From Bombyx mori (Eukaryota > Arthropoda > Insecta > Lepidoptera > Bombycidae): DNA of 64,000 bases. The notes under the pieces are model-generated. The model ran no database searches, was not told where the DNA came from, and saw only the letters and a list, made by a program, of their open reading frames with translations. Each line of letters starts with the position of its first letter. Position 1 is the first letter of the stretch. Where the stretch lies: assembly GCF_030269925.1 (NCBI RefSeq), contig NC_085107.1, positions 13,516,001 to 13,580,000 of the forward strand, read 5' to 3'. This document shows positions 24,328 to 36,500 of the stretch, in pieces. Made by a program: the position numbers and the translations under genes.

Positions 24328-25561
24328 GGTTGGGGAAAAAGTTTCATCGCAATTTTTAAAAAAATTCACAACATTTTTTAATAGTGTTTATTTACATTTA
24401 ACTAAAGTATGTAGGTACCATTTTTTTCAATAACTTTTTTCCATCTTGTAGGTAGAGACATGATCCCATTGCTATAGGAATTTTTGGGCTTCTGATCAAA
24501 ATACCGCGACAATTGCTTTTGGCAGTCCTCTCGTGATGTTAACCTGACACTGCCTAAATAATCCTGAAAAGACCGAAACAAGTGGAAATCTGAAGGTGCA
24601 AGGTCAGTACTATACGGCGGATGCATTAACACCTCCCAGCCAAGCTCTCTTAGTTTTTGCTGAGTGGCTAAAGATGTGTGAGGTCTAGTGTTATCATAAT
24701 GAAAAACCACACCCCTTCTGTTGATTAATTCCGGCCGCTTTCTATCAACTTCTTGCTTTAATCTCATCAGTTGTTCGCAGTAGAGTTCAGAATCGATGGT
24801 CCTGCCTGGTGGTAACAGCTCATAATGGATAATGCCTTTCCAATCCCACCACACACACAGCATCACCTTGTTGCGAGTTAACCGGGGTTTCGACATAGTC
24901 TGTGAACCCTGACCGGCCTTTGACTACGACCTTTTTCGCACATTCTTGTCGAACGTGATCCACTTTTCATCACCAGTTATCAGCTTCTTCAAAAATGGTT
25001 CAGTTTCATTATGTGGTAATAGAGAATCACAAATGAGTACACGGTTCATTAGGTTTCTTTTAGTGAGCTCGTGAGGTACCCATTAACGAGCTTTTTTGTG
25101 TACCCAGTTTTTTTCAAATGCGCCAAAACTGTTTTGTAGTCAATTCCCAATTGACGTCTTGCTCCAATTTCTCAAAAATGGCATCCATTTTATCCGTAAT
25201 AGGGTGGACAGAGCGACGTGCATCTTTGACATCAAAATTTCCGGATTTTGTGCTACTCTCACAGACACTGCACTAGGTCTATAAAATTGCAAATTTTTTC
25301 CGCGGCTTGCGTTGCATTTTTATCTTTTTTGTAGAAAAATTTGAAAATGTATCGAATTTCTTCATTAGATTCACTCATCTTGACAGTACAAAAAATAAAT
25401 AAAAATCACACATATTCCTAATTTGAATTTGGAATTATCTTCTTTAAAATTTACACTTTTAATGATACCAAAACCAGCCAGATAGATACAAATAGTTTAG
25501 TCAAAGAGATTTTATTACAAATTCATACATACTATAATGCGAAAAGACTTTTTCCCCAACC
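24328..25561 (-). mobile_element. mariner-family transposon, 1.23 kb, inactive
   Basis: Inverted ends GGTTGGGGAAAAAGTTTCAT (24328 on) and its complement ending at 25561 bound the element. TA follows on the right (25562-25563); on the left the corresponding bases are TC, so that half of the TA duplication seems mutated. The size fits mariner. Confidence 0.85.
24402..25378 (-). pseudogene. mariner transposase, broken
   Basis: On the minus strand a start MSESNEEIRYIF is visible at 25378, but the frame is lost in the DNA-binding region (small deletions or shifts near 25260). Downstream the catalytic part is readable: TGDEKWITFD with the first Asp, HYDNTRPHTS with the second and YSTDLAPSDFHLF with the third, the D,D34D signature. 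A TAG interrupts shortly after KRS, where this family usually has Trp. The last 164 codons are open. No active enzyme can be made from this copy. Confidence 0.85.
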
Positions 25562-25563
25562 TA

Positions 25564-27410
25564 TTACATGTATTATGTTCCTAATTTCCAAAATATTAAG
25601 TGTACAATAACTAACACGAAGAGTAATGATGACGCGCGCCATGTAACTATCTACGCATTTCGCGATTTACCGTCATCAACGAAACGTCATAAGCCTCGTT
25701 AAAAGCAATTGATATTTTTAGCCAATCTTTGTACGGACAGAAGCCGCAGTGAGCAGTGCCTTAAACTAAATCTTTATAGAAGCAGATTAACCAAGAATTC
25801 CTTTGGTACTAAGTAGGTACTGTTCATTATCGTTGACGTCATATTGATTTGACAAAACATTAAGTTTTAATTTTATTTATCATCAATAAGCACTTAATTG
25901 AAGATACGAACACATAGATCGTGTTCAAATCTTTATTTCCAACCATACATTTTTATGCAGTAAAAACAAAGAAACTATTTTACGTACATATTTCATTCCG
26001 GTATATTGTTTCACAAATTTCTAATATGATTATTCGCCCAAAAACCGAAATTCGATCATAATCACATCGACACATCAGAATTTAAGTTCATATTTAGTAT
26101 TTATATAATTTATATAATATTTTAATCTTTTTTTAACAAGCTGACTATTTTCAAATACTTAAATTGATAACACTAAAACTCCTCCATGGCTAGAAATAGA
26201 GAACGGTGTGGATACTTGAGTACGAGTTTTATGTCGCTCTGTACCTATATATAGATGACGTAATGTCTAGAAATCAATGATTGAAAGGTTAAATGATCTA
26301 ATAATACCTAATGTAGTGTCTCATTTACATCATCTGTTGACAACATTTTTAAAGTTATACGATTTTTTTCTAATACGAGTTTCTTTATGCACATCGATAA
26401 GTTTCTTGTTGCTGATATGATAATGTTGGCTAAATAGAAAGTTAGTGTTGCAGGTTTTTTATTGTGGAGATTCAATTCAATCCAAAATTTCGTTGTGGTT
26501 CCACCGAAAGTGCTCCAAATTATGTTTGTCATTTTGACGCGTTATTTGTTGATTAAACAAGATCACGTAAGAAACACGTAAATCTGTCTTGGACTGATCC
26601 AGATCGAATGATATTTATTTTCGAATTAATTTATGTATCCTAGAGCAATCACCGGACAATTTTACCAGTTAACGTTAAGCCTACCCTACGAATTGTGTTG
26701 GAATAACGTCTGACCTTCGCTTCGATTTCAAATGCACTATTCCTCGCTTGCTTAGGATACGGGCAGGCACACGCCCTATTTATTACTGTATAAATTTGTT
26801 TCATATTAGCATTGAAAACATTAAATATAAAGATAATATCTAAGCGAATTACGCGTTTGCGAGATCAGTTACGTAGAGATGATTTGCCGAGTAAGGCCTG
26901 TATTGTCGGTTTTTCGTCTTAAGAGACGCGCTGAAAAGAAGAAAGCTTATCAAAACACTGTAATATGTCGTGTGCGTCGAATGATCGAAATTCGACCATA
27001 ATCTGATTCCTCAAGATATAGTGAATCTATATGTATTATCTATTCAGATTTTCTTTTTTGTTTTACTATTGACACACTTTTCGTGAAAGAAAAAACGCTT
27101 TCAATATTAACTGTTAATTTACTAAACACGTTAATAGCTACTCAAAAAAAATATTGGTCGAAAAATCTGTTTGTCGGAGAAGATGTACCAAACTTTTTTT
27201 TAGCGTTTTAGAGTTCCACGTGAAATAAATTTATTTCGTAATTTCTATTGACTTAAAATTATAACTTTACTGTTGTCTACATTCTAGAAATATTATTCAG
27301 TTAGTTTATGTTTGTTTAATTGATGTTTTCATGGGAGATGGCAAACGCATTCACCATATACAATCTATTTAATCTGTATATCATATATAAAATTAATTTG
27401 AAAACTAGAT
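25564..27410. other. Intergenic AT-rich DNA with short repeat scraps
   Basis: CGAAATTCGATCATAATC at 26047 and CGAAATTCGACCATAATC near 26986 match the end of the AT-rich repeat family at 4465. Nothing else recognised. Confidence 0.45.
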
Positions 27411-27653
27411 TTTTTTTATTGCTTAGATGGATGGATGAGCTCATAGCCCACCTGGTGTTATGTGGTTACTGAAGCCCATAGACCATCTACAACGTAAATG
27501 CGCCACCCACCTTGAGTTATAAGTTCTAAGATCTCAATATAGTTACAACGGCTGCCTCACCCTTCAAACCGAAACGCATTACTGCTTCACGGCAGAAATA
27601 GGCGGGGCTGTGGTACCTACCCGCGCGGATCACAAGAGGTTCTACCACCAGTA
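27411..27653 (-). repeat. Family-A SINE tail
   Basis: From TTTTTTATTGCTTAGATGG to CTACCACCAGTA. A few substitutions. Confidence 0.85.
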
Positions 27654-29619
27654 AATAAAAATAATAAAAATGTTGAGAAAAATAATTGTAGGTAAAATAA
27701 AAATGATACGATAAAAAAGTTTTATATGAGCTAACAGCTGAAGTTATGGTTTATTATTAAAGTACTATATTTTTATTCTGGTACACTTCGTACCCAATTG
27801 ACATCTTAGAAGCAGCTTTGAACAATGTCAGGTAATACACTGCAAAAAGAGTATCAATCGGGAGTTATCTCGAAAGCACTCCGCATTACGTACATACATG
27901 ATGTGACTTTCGTAAATACGTTCTTTGAACCCGAGATCCATCTCCAGCTTTGAGCCGTTAAGTAAATGTTCAACGTGGGAAGTTCCTTATTCTAAGGTAG
28001 TTAGTTGTGACGGCACCGGAGCTAGTCAACAATTTATTTCATACCGGGACTCGGGAGGGGAAATATGCACGATCGAAAACATTTATGTACACTCTAGTAG
28101 TGTTCGCTAAACAATGGAAAATCGACTATAATTTTGAAACTTAAAGTTTTTTTTAGTGTTCTTTTCTTTTGTGTTTGTATTACATATATTATTTTATTTT
28201 GAAAAAAAAAAACATACGTAAAGACCTTTTTATATACTACCTTTATGCTTGTATAGCCATAGATAATTACTTAAACAAGAGCAAAAAATAGAATCTCGGT
28301 TGACAAACAAAGGGGAAAATGATGTTTAAATATAATTTTTTTTATATAAATTTATTTTATCCGTCATCTTTTTATTGACTTGATAGAAGATGATAGAGTT
28401 CATCTTTATTTATGGAGTTATAGTTACTAAAGAAACCGAGAAAAAAACGCTATAGGAAATGGAGAGAGCATGGATACGGAACTATTTTGTATTACAGTTT
28501 AGAAATAAATAAATAAATAAATTAAAACTTTGTGGCGTATATTTTTATAGAATTTGTACCGACTTAACGTAAATGAGATTTGGCCGCAGAGCAGAGTTTT
28601 TAATTTATTTTATACCGTATAATAAAACATAGATTAATATAAAAAAAAAAAGTTCCTAAGCATGTAATGAAACATGCGTACGCTCATTTTAATTGCAACA
28701 TCAATCACGTAACGATCGAAATGAATCATCGTTGAAAAATAAGCATTATCTATTTAAAACGTCGTACATTAATTAATTATAAATACATTGATTGAACATC
28801 TCTCTCCGAGCTAAATAAGTTAATGGTATTTTTTTAAAAGCGAAAAAAAAAAGATGATTCAAAATTATGAAGTGAGGCGCTGAAGGTGTACAAAGCGTAG
28901 GTACCTATATTTAGATGATTATCTAAAATCATGCACGTAATTGCTTCTGACCTTGGCAAAGGCAAGATGTGGAACAAGCGATGTGAGCTCAGTGGTGCAC
29001 GTCGACTGCACATTGTCATTATTAAATTAAAGCAACATGACTTCTCGTTTGTTCTCTGTAGCGTGAGAAAAAACGCAAACCTCTTTCTAATATGTATATT
29101 GAAAATCTTCTTCGACGTTTTACATTGATCCTTCTTATCGTTCAGTTCAGTAAACAAAAACACATCTAATTAATATTCAATTCATTAGTGAAAATTTAAT
29201 GTAGAACATCAACTATAACTGTGTACACAAGATTGTGGCGAAGTTCCACAAATAAATAAAAGCATAAAATACGATGCCAATGAATCACGTGTCTATCGGA
29301 ACATTATCTGTCAGAAACTTTTTACATTTATTGACATAATTGAACTCGCCCGTACGGTGTCAATTGTTTCCGAAAACCAAAGCCGTCACAGCCGGAATTT
29401 AAGTGTATAATCTATGGCCGGAATGGTGCTCGCATTCAAAAACATAGCTGAAATTTTAATTATTCCGTTGTAAAAATGGCTCACTCACCCTTCAAACCGA
29501 AACGCATGAATGCTCCGCAAAACTTACAAACACATCCATGTATTTTAACGTTTAGTTATTTCAAACAGAAGCCGCACATGTTGTAACGATAAGATAAAAG
29601 TATTTTCTCCTGTAGACAG
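27654..29619. other. Region upstream of the CaaX gene, no gene seen
   Basis: ORFs at 27925 and 28834-29163 have no motifs or splice support. Confidence 0.5.
29480..29525 (-). repeat. Short family-A SINE fragment
   Basis: CACCCTTCAAACCGAAACGC is identical to the tail consensus; the flanks do not match. Confidence 0.5.
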
Positions 29620-29660
29620 TATAAAGGCTACGCGGTACAGATTCTCGATTCATTCAAGAT
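29620..29660 (+). promoter_or_regulatory. TATA plus initiator core promoter candidate upstream of exon 1
   Basis: TATAAAG at 29620-29626 is followed by TCATTC, a perfect match to the arthropod initiator TCAKTY, with its A at 29652, 32 bp from the first T of the TATA. This is the canonical spacing. It lies 560 bp before the exon 1 acceptor, so it could drive a short noncoding first exon. No strong donor is visible between the two, so the link to the CaaX gene is inference. Confidence 0.4.
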
Positions 29661-30212
29661 CAAGGACGTTCTCGTTCTACAAGCGTAATGTTTACTCGTG
29701 TTTTAATGGAAAAAGATAATTTCCATGTGAATTTTTTCACAACAGATGTTTTTCTCAAGCTGATACTATATTTATCGCACCACAACGGGCTCACGAATCA
29801 AATCGGCATTGAATAGTGTACATTTTTTTTTGTTTTTGGAAATTCCAAACCTTTGACTTTTATTTATACATATACACACGTTCAACATTCGATTTATTGA
29901 AGGTGGTACAAGGAAGCTCGTTCTTATAAAGTAATTAAATTCGTTGCATTCGCAAATTATTAAATTTTAGCATTCGCATTCGTTTGAGAATAAGAGAAGT
30001 CTATCATGACTAATATAATTGTTGTCGTCCCCTCATTCACGCGGAAAACAGCGTAGCGCTGTTTATTAATAGATTTAAGGTGAAGGTGATTTTGCAAGGT
30101 TATAATTTAAAACGCATTGCCAATTTGATTTTTAATGCAGTAAATATTCAAACTGATACTTTGTTCGTTATCCATATGCTCACAATTCAATAAATTCGTT
30201 CTTTATTTTCAG

Positions 30213-30593
30213 ATCTCACTTGTGTCAAAGTGTTTTAATACGGACATTAAAATAAACTAGTTCGCATCAAAATGGACACCAACACATAAGTTGCGAGTGA
30301 GAGTTTTGAAGTTTTAAGACTTTGAGCACAGCAACAATGCTGTCCTACATCGTGCCGGTGGATCAGAAGCCTCCGCCAGTTCCTGGAAAGGGCCGAATGG
30401 CACTCGAACTGGTCGGGAGCCCCGGCAGTCCCGAGTCAGCAGCCAGGAGGGCCAGGACTAATATATCCAAAGAATCGTCCACTAGCTCCTTCACGAGCGA
30501 TCTCACCATATCCTCATCGACTCCTACTGGAGTTTTTGACAAACCAAAGCACAAGCTGCTGAGCAATGGTACCAAACATACATCGTTGAAAAG
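30213..30593 (+). CDS. CaaX-protein exon 1 (5' UTR plus residues 1-85)
   Basis: A pyrimidine-rich acceptor (TTCTTTATTTTCAG) ends at 30212, so at least one noncoding exon may lie upstream. Coding starts at ATG 30337, with A at -3. A five-codon upstream ORF (ATG 30272 to TAA 30287-30289) precedes it and could lower translation of this isoform. The exon ends AAAAG at 30593 before GTGAGT, leaving two bases of a split Arg codon. It encodes the KPPPVPGK stretch and a Ser/Thr-rich segment. Base composition is clearly richer in GC than the flanks, as expected of coding sequence here. Confidence 0.85.
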
Positions 30594-33500
30594 GTGAGTG
30601 ATTCAATATTGAACTAAAACGTACCATGCGGGGCGGCACGCTTTGATGGCGGTACCAACTTTGTTTGTAACGAAATTACCTTGTAACATTTGTAATAATA
30701 CAGTATACCCGAATTTCACGAGCAGTAAAATGATCATAACGCGACAATTTATTCTGAAAGCCGTTTATTTTTAGTACCCTGCAACAAAGTGCATGTGAAA
30801 ATTATGAATTATTTCAAAGAAACCGTTTTAATTTTGTTTGAAATACAGTGGTGCTCTTTAACATTTCTACAATGAAATTAAATTATATTCTTTATTTTTA
30901 ACACAGTAAATTACATTTATGAAAACCATATAAATACTCGTAGCATTGACTTACCGCCATGTTGGTTCTTAATATCATTATAATATATATATTTTATTAC
31001 ATTATATTATATGAAAATATATTTATATAATCACATATGCAATTTTTGTGATGAGATTATTTGGACGCAATTATTGTTTCTGCTACTGTAATTAATATAT
31101 AATGATTTTCAAAATAATTTTATACCAATGAGCCGTACTATGACCGTGTACTATAGGCCTAAATGGTAAATGACTTGAACATATTGCATAAAGCCTATTT
31201 CTGACTGCCTCTAAACAAATAGGTACATACATATTTTATTATTGCAAATCTTTAAATCATAGAGAAGCAAGCATAATATGATTATAAATTTTAGAAGCCC
31301 AATTATGTTGATTCGAGGTCAAAATATTGGCTACGAAGGAAATGCTCAATGAACTAGTTAAGTACGGCGAGAACGTGTCGAGAGTATTTCGGAGCGACAC
31401 TGCAGCGTGCCTCCGATCGATACATGCATGCATCATGAGAGTTTCAAGTGGAACAAATAGGCTTGCGCTAGCCGCTGTCCGGGCCCTTGAATATAATTAG
31501 AGACGACAACGTTTTAATAGGTCACGATAATTATCTACTCGCTATAGTCACTATGCTCTGTGTCTTCGTCAGATTAATAATTCAAACGAAGCAGAATTTG
31601 TAAAATTTATTAACGAACTTCGAGAAATTTAAAAGGTAGGTTTTGTGATTTTTTTTCACTTTGAAACGTAGTCCTTATTGTCCCAGGCGTCGGGCAACCT
31701 CACTGGTATTTTCGATAACCATGACGTATAGATTTCTAGCTTGCACTCCGGCCTGAAATGAAGCGTATAAGTGTGTTATTAAAACGTCGTGACGTGGCTT
31801 AAATTTTCATCGCCGTGATGCACGCTCGTGCACCGCTCGGTGCATGTTTGCGGAAAGGACGTCCAATTCAGCGGGGTTCGCTCGCAAAAAGGAAAGCCTC
31901 CTTCAAACCGAATCTTGCATAATATCGTCTTTTCATACGTCTGAACTACTTTCTCATCACTCGTTTATTGCATGGAGCCTTTCACGTTGATTGCAACTTC
32001 GCTTCGGTGAAACGTTTTTGAAATATTATGGAGTACAGATTCCAGTGAACATTAACATTTTTAAATATAGTAAAATGGTAAATTAAAAAGCTTTAGTTTA
32101 ATCTAATGTTCATACCACGATATACATAGATACCTAAAATGAATATAAAAGAAATGTTGAGTAATAGGTACGTCCTGCGTAAAAAGAACCAAAGTAATTA
32201 TTTTGTATTTCTATCAAAACGTAAACATATCCCAACCGGATGTTTCATTAACTATAGTAAAGCCAGCAACCGGATGAAAATCGATTATAAGCTTATAGTT
32301 GATTCGCACAGCGCTGTAGAAAAAAAAACCCTATCCTTGCGTACAATAATTACCAGATTTGCTAATATCCTCCCCGTCAAGCATATGGCCCATCGGCACT
32401 CACCATTAGTGGAGCGGTTCACCAATGCTCATAGATACCAGCAGTACCAGGGGCACAGATCGCTACCTGACTGAGCACACTCCTCGTACCAAGTTCGAAA
32501 AAGAATATGCTTAACTTTAGAGAATCCTTAGAAGGAGGTTCATTCCATGCGGAATTGCGTAGAAAAAAATATTAAAATGACACCTTTAACCTGATCAGTG
32601 TGCTTAGTGCGAGTTTCTTAACGTTCTCGATAGCGTAAAAGTTAAGCCATTTTCGTATGCAGTTGGAACAGCGCCTTTAGCGACAAACGTACGCAAACGA
32701 TCCCACTCCATACAAATATGAGCTAACTTTTACGCTATCGAGTACGTTAAAAAACTCGCATTAAGCACACAGGATTTTAGTGTTGACCTTTTATATACCA
32801 TTATGAAATGATTACGGTTTTTATACGATAAAGAATTTTATTTTTAAAGGAACTTTCATCGATCTATCCATTTAGCGCTATTTTAGGTTTTCGTTACTAT
32901 ACTAATAATTATTTTCTATAAAAAAAGGTCCTTTGAAATTTGTGCCTAACTTATTAAAAATTGATATTGTTAACGTAAATTCAAAAATGCTATTATTGAT
33001 TCAGGTTTTCATAATATTTTTAACAACTGGCTTATCTTTCAATACTTGGGGCGCAGTAAATTCGTTAGTATTCATTGAAATATTGAGTAGAAGGAAGAAA
33101 AAAAATTATTACCGAAAAAATTAGTAATTGCAAAACACTTTTGCGATTTTATTGTTTGTTTAATTTAACTTATAACTTTTTCTTATTAAATTTCTCAAGA
33201 AAAAAAAAAACAGTTTTTAAATTTTCAAAACAAAGTACGTGTACTTAAGCTTTATGTCAGGGATTGGTGGAAAACGCGCAAATAGAGTACCCCGAATCCT
33301 TCGCTTGCCACCACACTGAATCGCGATTCAAGCACTACTCGAACAAAGAGAAATTCAATGCACAATTATCATGGATTTCATTTAAGATTCAAATATTATA
33401 ATAAAACATTTGAGAATTTAGATTTTATTAGCATTTGTTTTACCAAGTTTTGTCTAAAATAAAAACATGCTTTGAAACCTCATCATTATTTAACCACCAT

Positions 33501-36500
33501 TTATTTATTTATTTGTAGCCTCTATATATTGTAAAATGAAAAGTTTGTTCACATCCTGTTTTCAGCTACCATGCCATGTATAATAGTTTATTTTCATTAT
33601 TTATAATTTATTATATACGGTAGGCAGCGGCTTGGCTCTGTCCCTGGCATTGCTGACGGCCACGGACGACGGTTACCACTCACCATCAGGTGGTCCGTAT
33701 GATCGTCTGCCTACAAAGGCAATAAAAATACCTGCTTGGTGCCTGGTGATCGTGACACCAAGTTTTTTTATACCAGAGTAACACAATTACACATGTCTAA
33801 AAACTGTTGAACTATCAAAATATCACTAATTTCTTGCACACCACACTGTAGTGGAATTGACTATTAATTAGATTTTATTGTTTACCCGTATTGTTACAAT
33901 TTAATGGATAAAAAATATATATACCTACTCCCCTTTACTGTTTATAAATGCAACACCTCGTATGCTAAGTTGTTAAGGCTACAACAATACATGGTAAAGA
34001 AATCGAAAAACATAAATACATCCTATACTTGGAAAACGTCACACCCCTCTCGGGTAGAAGGCTAAAAAGCTATTCTTAGAATCAGATAGGGATATCGTTA
34101 ATCATATAACGTACTTAGTAGCGAGCCAGCCGATGAGTCCGGTAGTCGTGACGGGGACCGGCTTGAGTGCCTTGGTGGTTTCCGTCTCTTTGACCTGCGC
34201 CAGGGTCGAAGCGGCCTCGCGACGGATGGCGTCCGCCTCCGCTAACGTTTGTCTAAAAGCACAAATTACACTTTGACTTTCCGTTCAAGGTCACGGTGTG
34301 GTCGATATCAGATAGGTACTCATTTAAAAGCTGACGTTTTATGTGCTCGTCGTTTCGAAGCAAAATAATTAGGTAATTTTTCTTGGACAGTGAAAATTTA
34401 ATTCTATAAAGAGTTTTAGTTGTTACTAGCTGACCCGACAGACTTCGTAGTGCCTCAATCGATAAATAAAAGACCTAAACTTTTATATAAAATAAACAAA
34501 AGGAATCCGTCCGACGGGGGACACATCAAAGGAAAAACAAAATTGTTATTTTTATTTAATTCCGAGCATTTTCAAATTTAATTACCTTTTAAACCTTCTC
34601 TGGACTTCCACAAATAATTCAAGACCAAAATTAGCCAAATTGGTCCTGCCGTTCTGAGTTTTAGCGAGACTAACGAACAGCAATTCATTGTTATATTTAG
34701 TTGTTATTAAATAATCGAAAGGGTTAGGATCTCGAAATTCGTATATGTCCTTCTTTAGAAGAGGCTTGTGGAGAGTATTAAGCGGTAGGCAGCGGCTTGG
34801 CTCTGCCCCTGGCATTGCTGAAGTCCATGGGCGACGGTAACCACTCACCATCAGGTGGGCCGTACGCCCGTCTGCCTACAAGGGCAATAAAAAAGTAAAA
34901 AAATCGCAACCAAATTTGTTACGTAATAGTGAATTGAACGTTTATTCTCATGATTTAATACGGTTGTAGAGATCGTTCGTGGACTAGGAACAATCCTGTT
35001 TGACATTGGTTTCGCACGAAAACTTCGTGTTCATGATCTTTTTGATTTCCGTAACGAATGTCTTTACACTTTGAAGTAGCTGCAGAGCAGTACAAGTAGT
35101 CAGCTGGCCCAACTCCAAAAACGCACGCAATATCGAAAACTGCTATCCAATATAAAGGAGCCGTTTATTACATTACTAGCGACCCGACCTCGCTTCGCTT
35201 CGAAAACTGAGATTTGTTATTGATTTCTACACTAATTTAATTTCAATCCTCTTCAATCACTCTATGTATTAAAAAAAACCGCATCAAAATCCGTTGCGTA
35301 GTTTTAAAGATTTAAGCATATATAGGGACAGACAGATATAGGGACAGAGGAAGCGACTTTGTAAAACTTCATGCGTGGCTTTTCTGTGATATTATTACAA
35401 TTTCGATTACTTATAAAATCATTGTAATGTAATAAGATACCGACTTATTGTATTAAATTACTGTTTAATATGTAAAAAACAATTAGTTTGTACCTATAGC
35501 TAGTATAAAAACAATGTGTGGAAATCAGAGCAGCCGAAGAAGCAGAAAGGATCGGTAATGTAAATCTTAACATTATCTGATTGAAATGCTTTTCCACTAC
35601 TTTTCACGTATATACATATATACTCTATTTACCTAATCTTCGTTTGAATATATATTATGTAATAGTGATCGGACGACACCTAGATTTGATGTTTAAACAA
35701 AACATTCAAAATTCTAATACTGTGCCTAATATTACAGTATTTAGGTATTTACCTTTTCAATATACATTTTGTATTGTAATGTACCTTTTCAATATACTAA
35801 TTCTACAATTATAATTGATAAAAGGTACATTTTAAGATCGCACGAATCGTAATCACCAACTACACATATATTTTTGCAGCACACTATTGAGACTTCGAAC
35901 TGATGTCTCAAGGTAGGTAGTGAGATTCACAGGTGATGTCTATAGGCTATGAAAACCAATTGAAATCAGGTACGCCATGAGCTCGATATAAACAAATAAA
36001 AAAAATGTGATTTTTATAATAACTACTGAACTCCCGGTAGTCGAAATTTGACTATAATTAATTGGAAATTATAAGTTTGAATATTATTATGGTTCTATTG
36101 TCAAATACTATTAACTTCTATCTTAGATTTCGCCAAGACTACACTATAGACAAATAGTATTTCAAGACAAACAATATTAATCTATTCTCAATTTGACCAC
36201 ACTTTAAGCAAATCGTTTACATACGTGTGTGTGTCAAATACATGGTAGTGTGTGTAATGTTTTTATTTATTGATTTAATGTATTGTTTATATTAGCATTC
36301 TGCACTCCTCCTCTATATTCTCTATAAGTGTGGGAAATTTCATACTACTCCGTCCGCGCAATTTTCGAAAAAAAAGAGTACAATGTTTTTGCTTCACGTA
36401 TATATATTTTTTTATTGCTTAGATGAGTGGACGAGCTCACAGCCCACCTGATGTTAAGTGATGTTAAGACATCTACAACGTAAATGCGCCACCCACCTTG

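Noticed and set aside
30322..30336. Start of the CaaX protein at TTG 30322
   Set aside because: Not an ATG; the first in-frame ATG is 30337.
31676..31752. Alternative frame AGVQARNLYVMVIEN in the last antisense exon
   Set aside because: It does not fit the phase delivered by exon 2; the other frame does.
32139..32474. 111-codon plus ORF
   Set aside because: Its C-terminal third is an old LINE tail and the rest has no motif.
34102..34252. Unspliced 94-aa ending of the nested gene
   Set aside because: A consensus GTACGT donor precedes the stop, and the next exon joins in phase with a family-like C-terminus and poly(A) signal.
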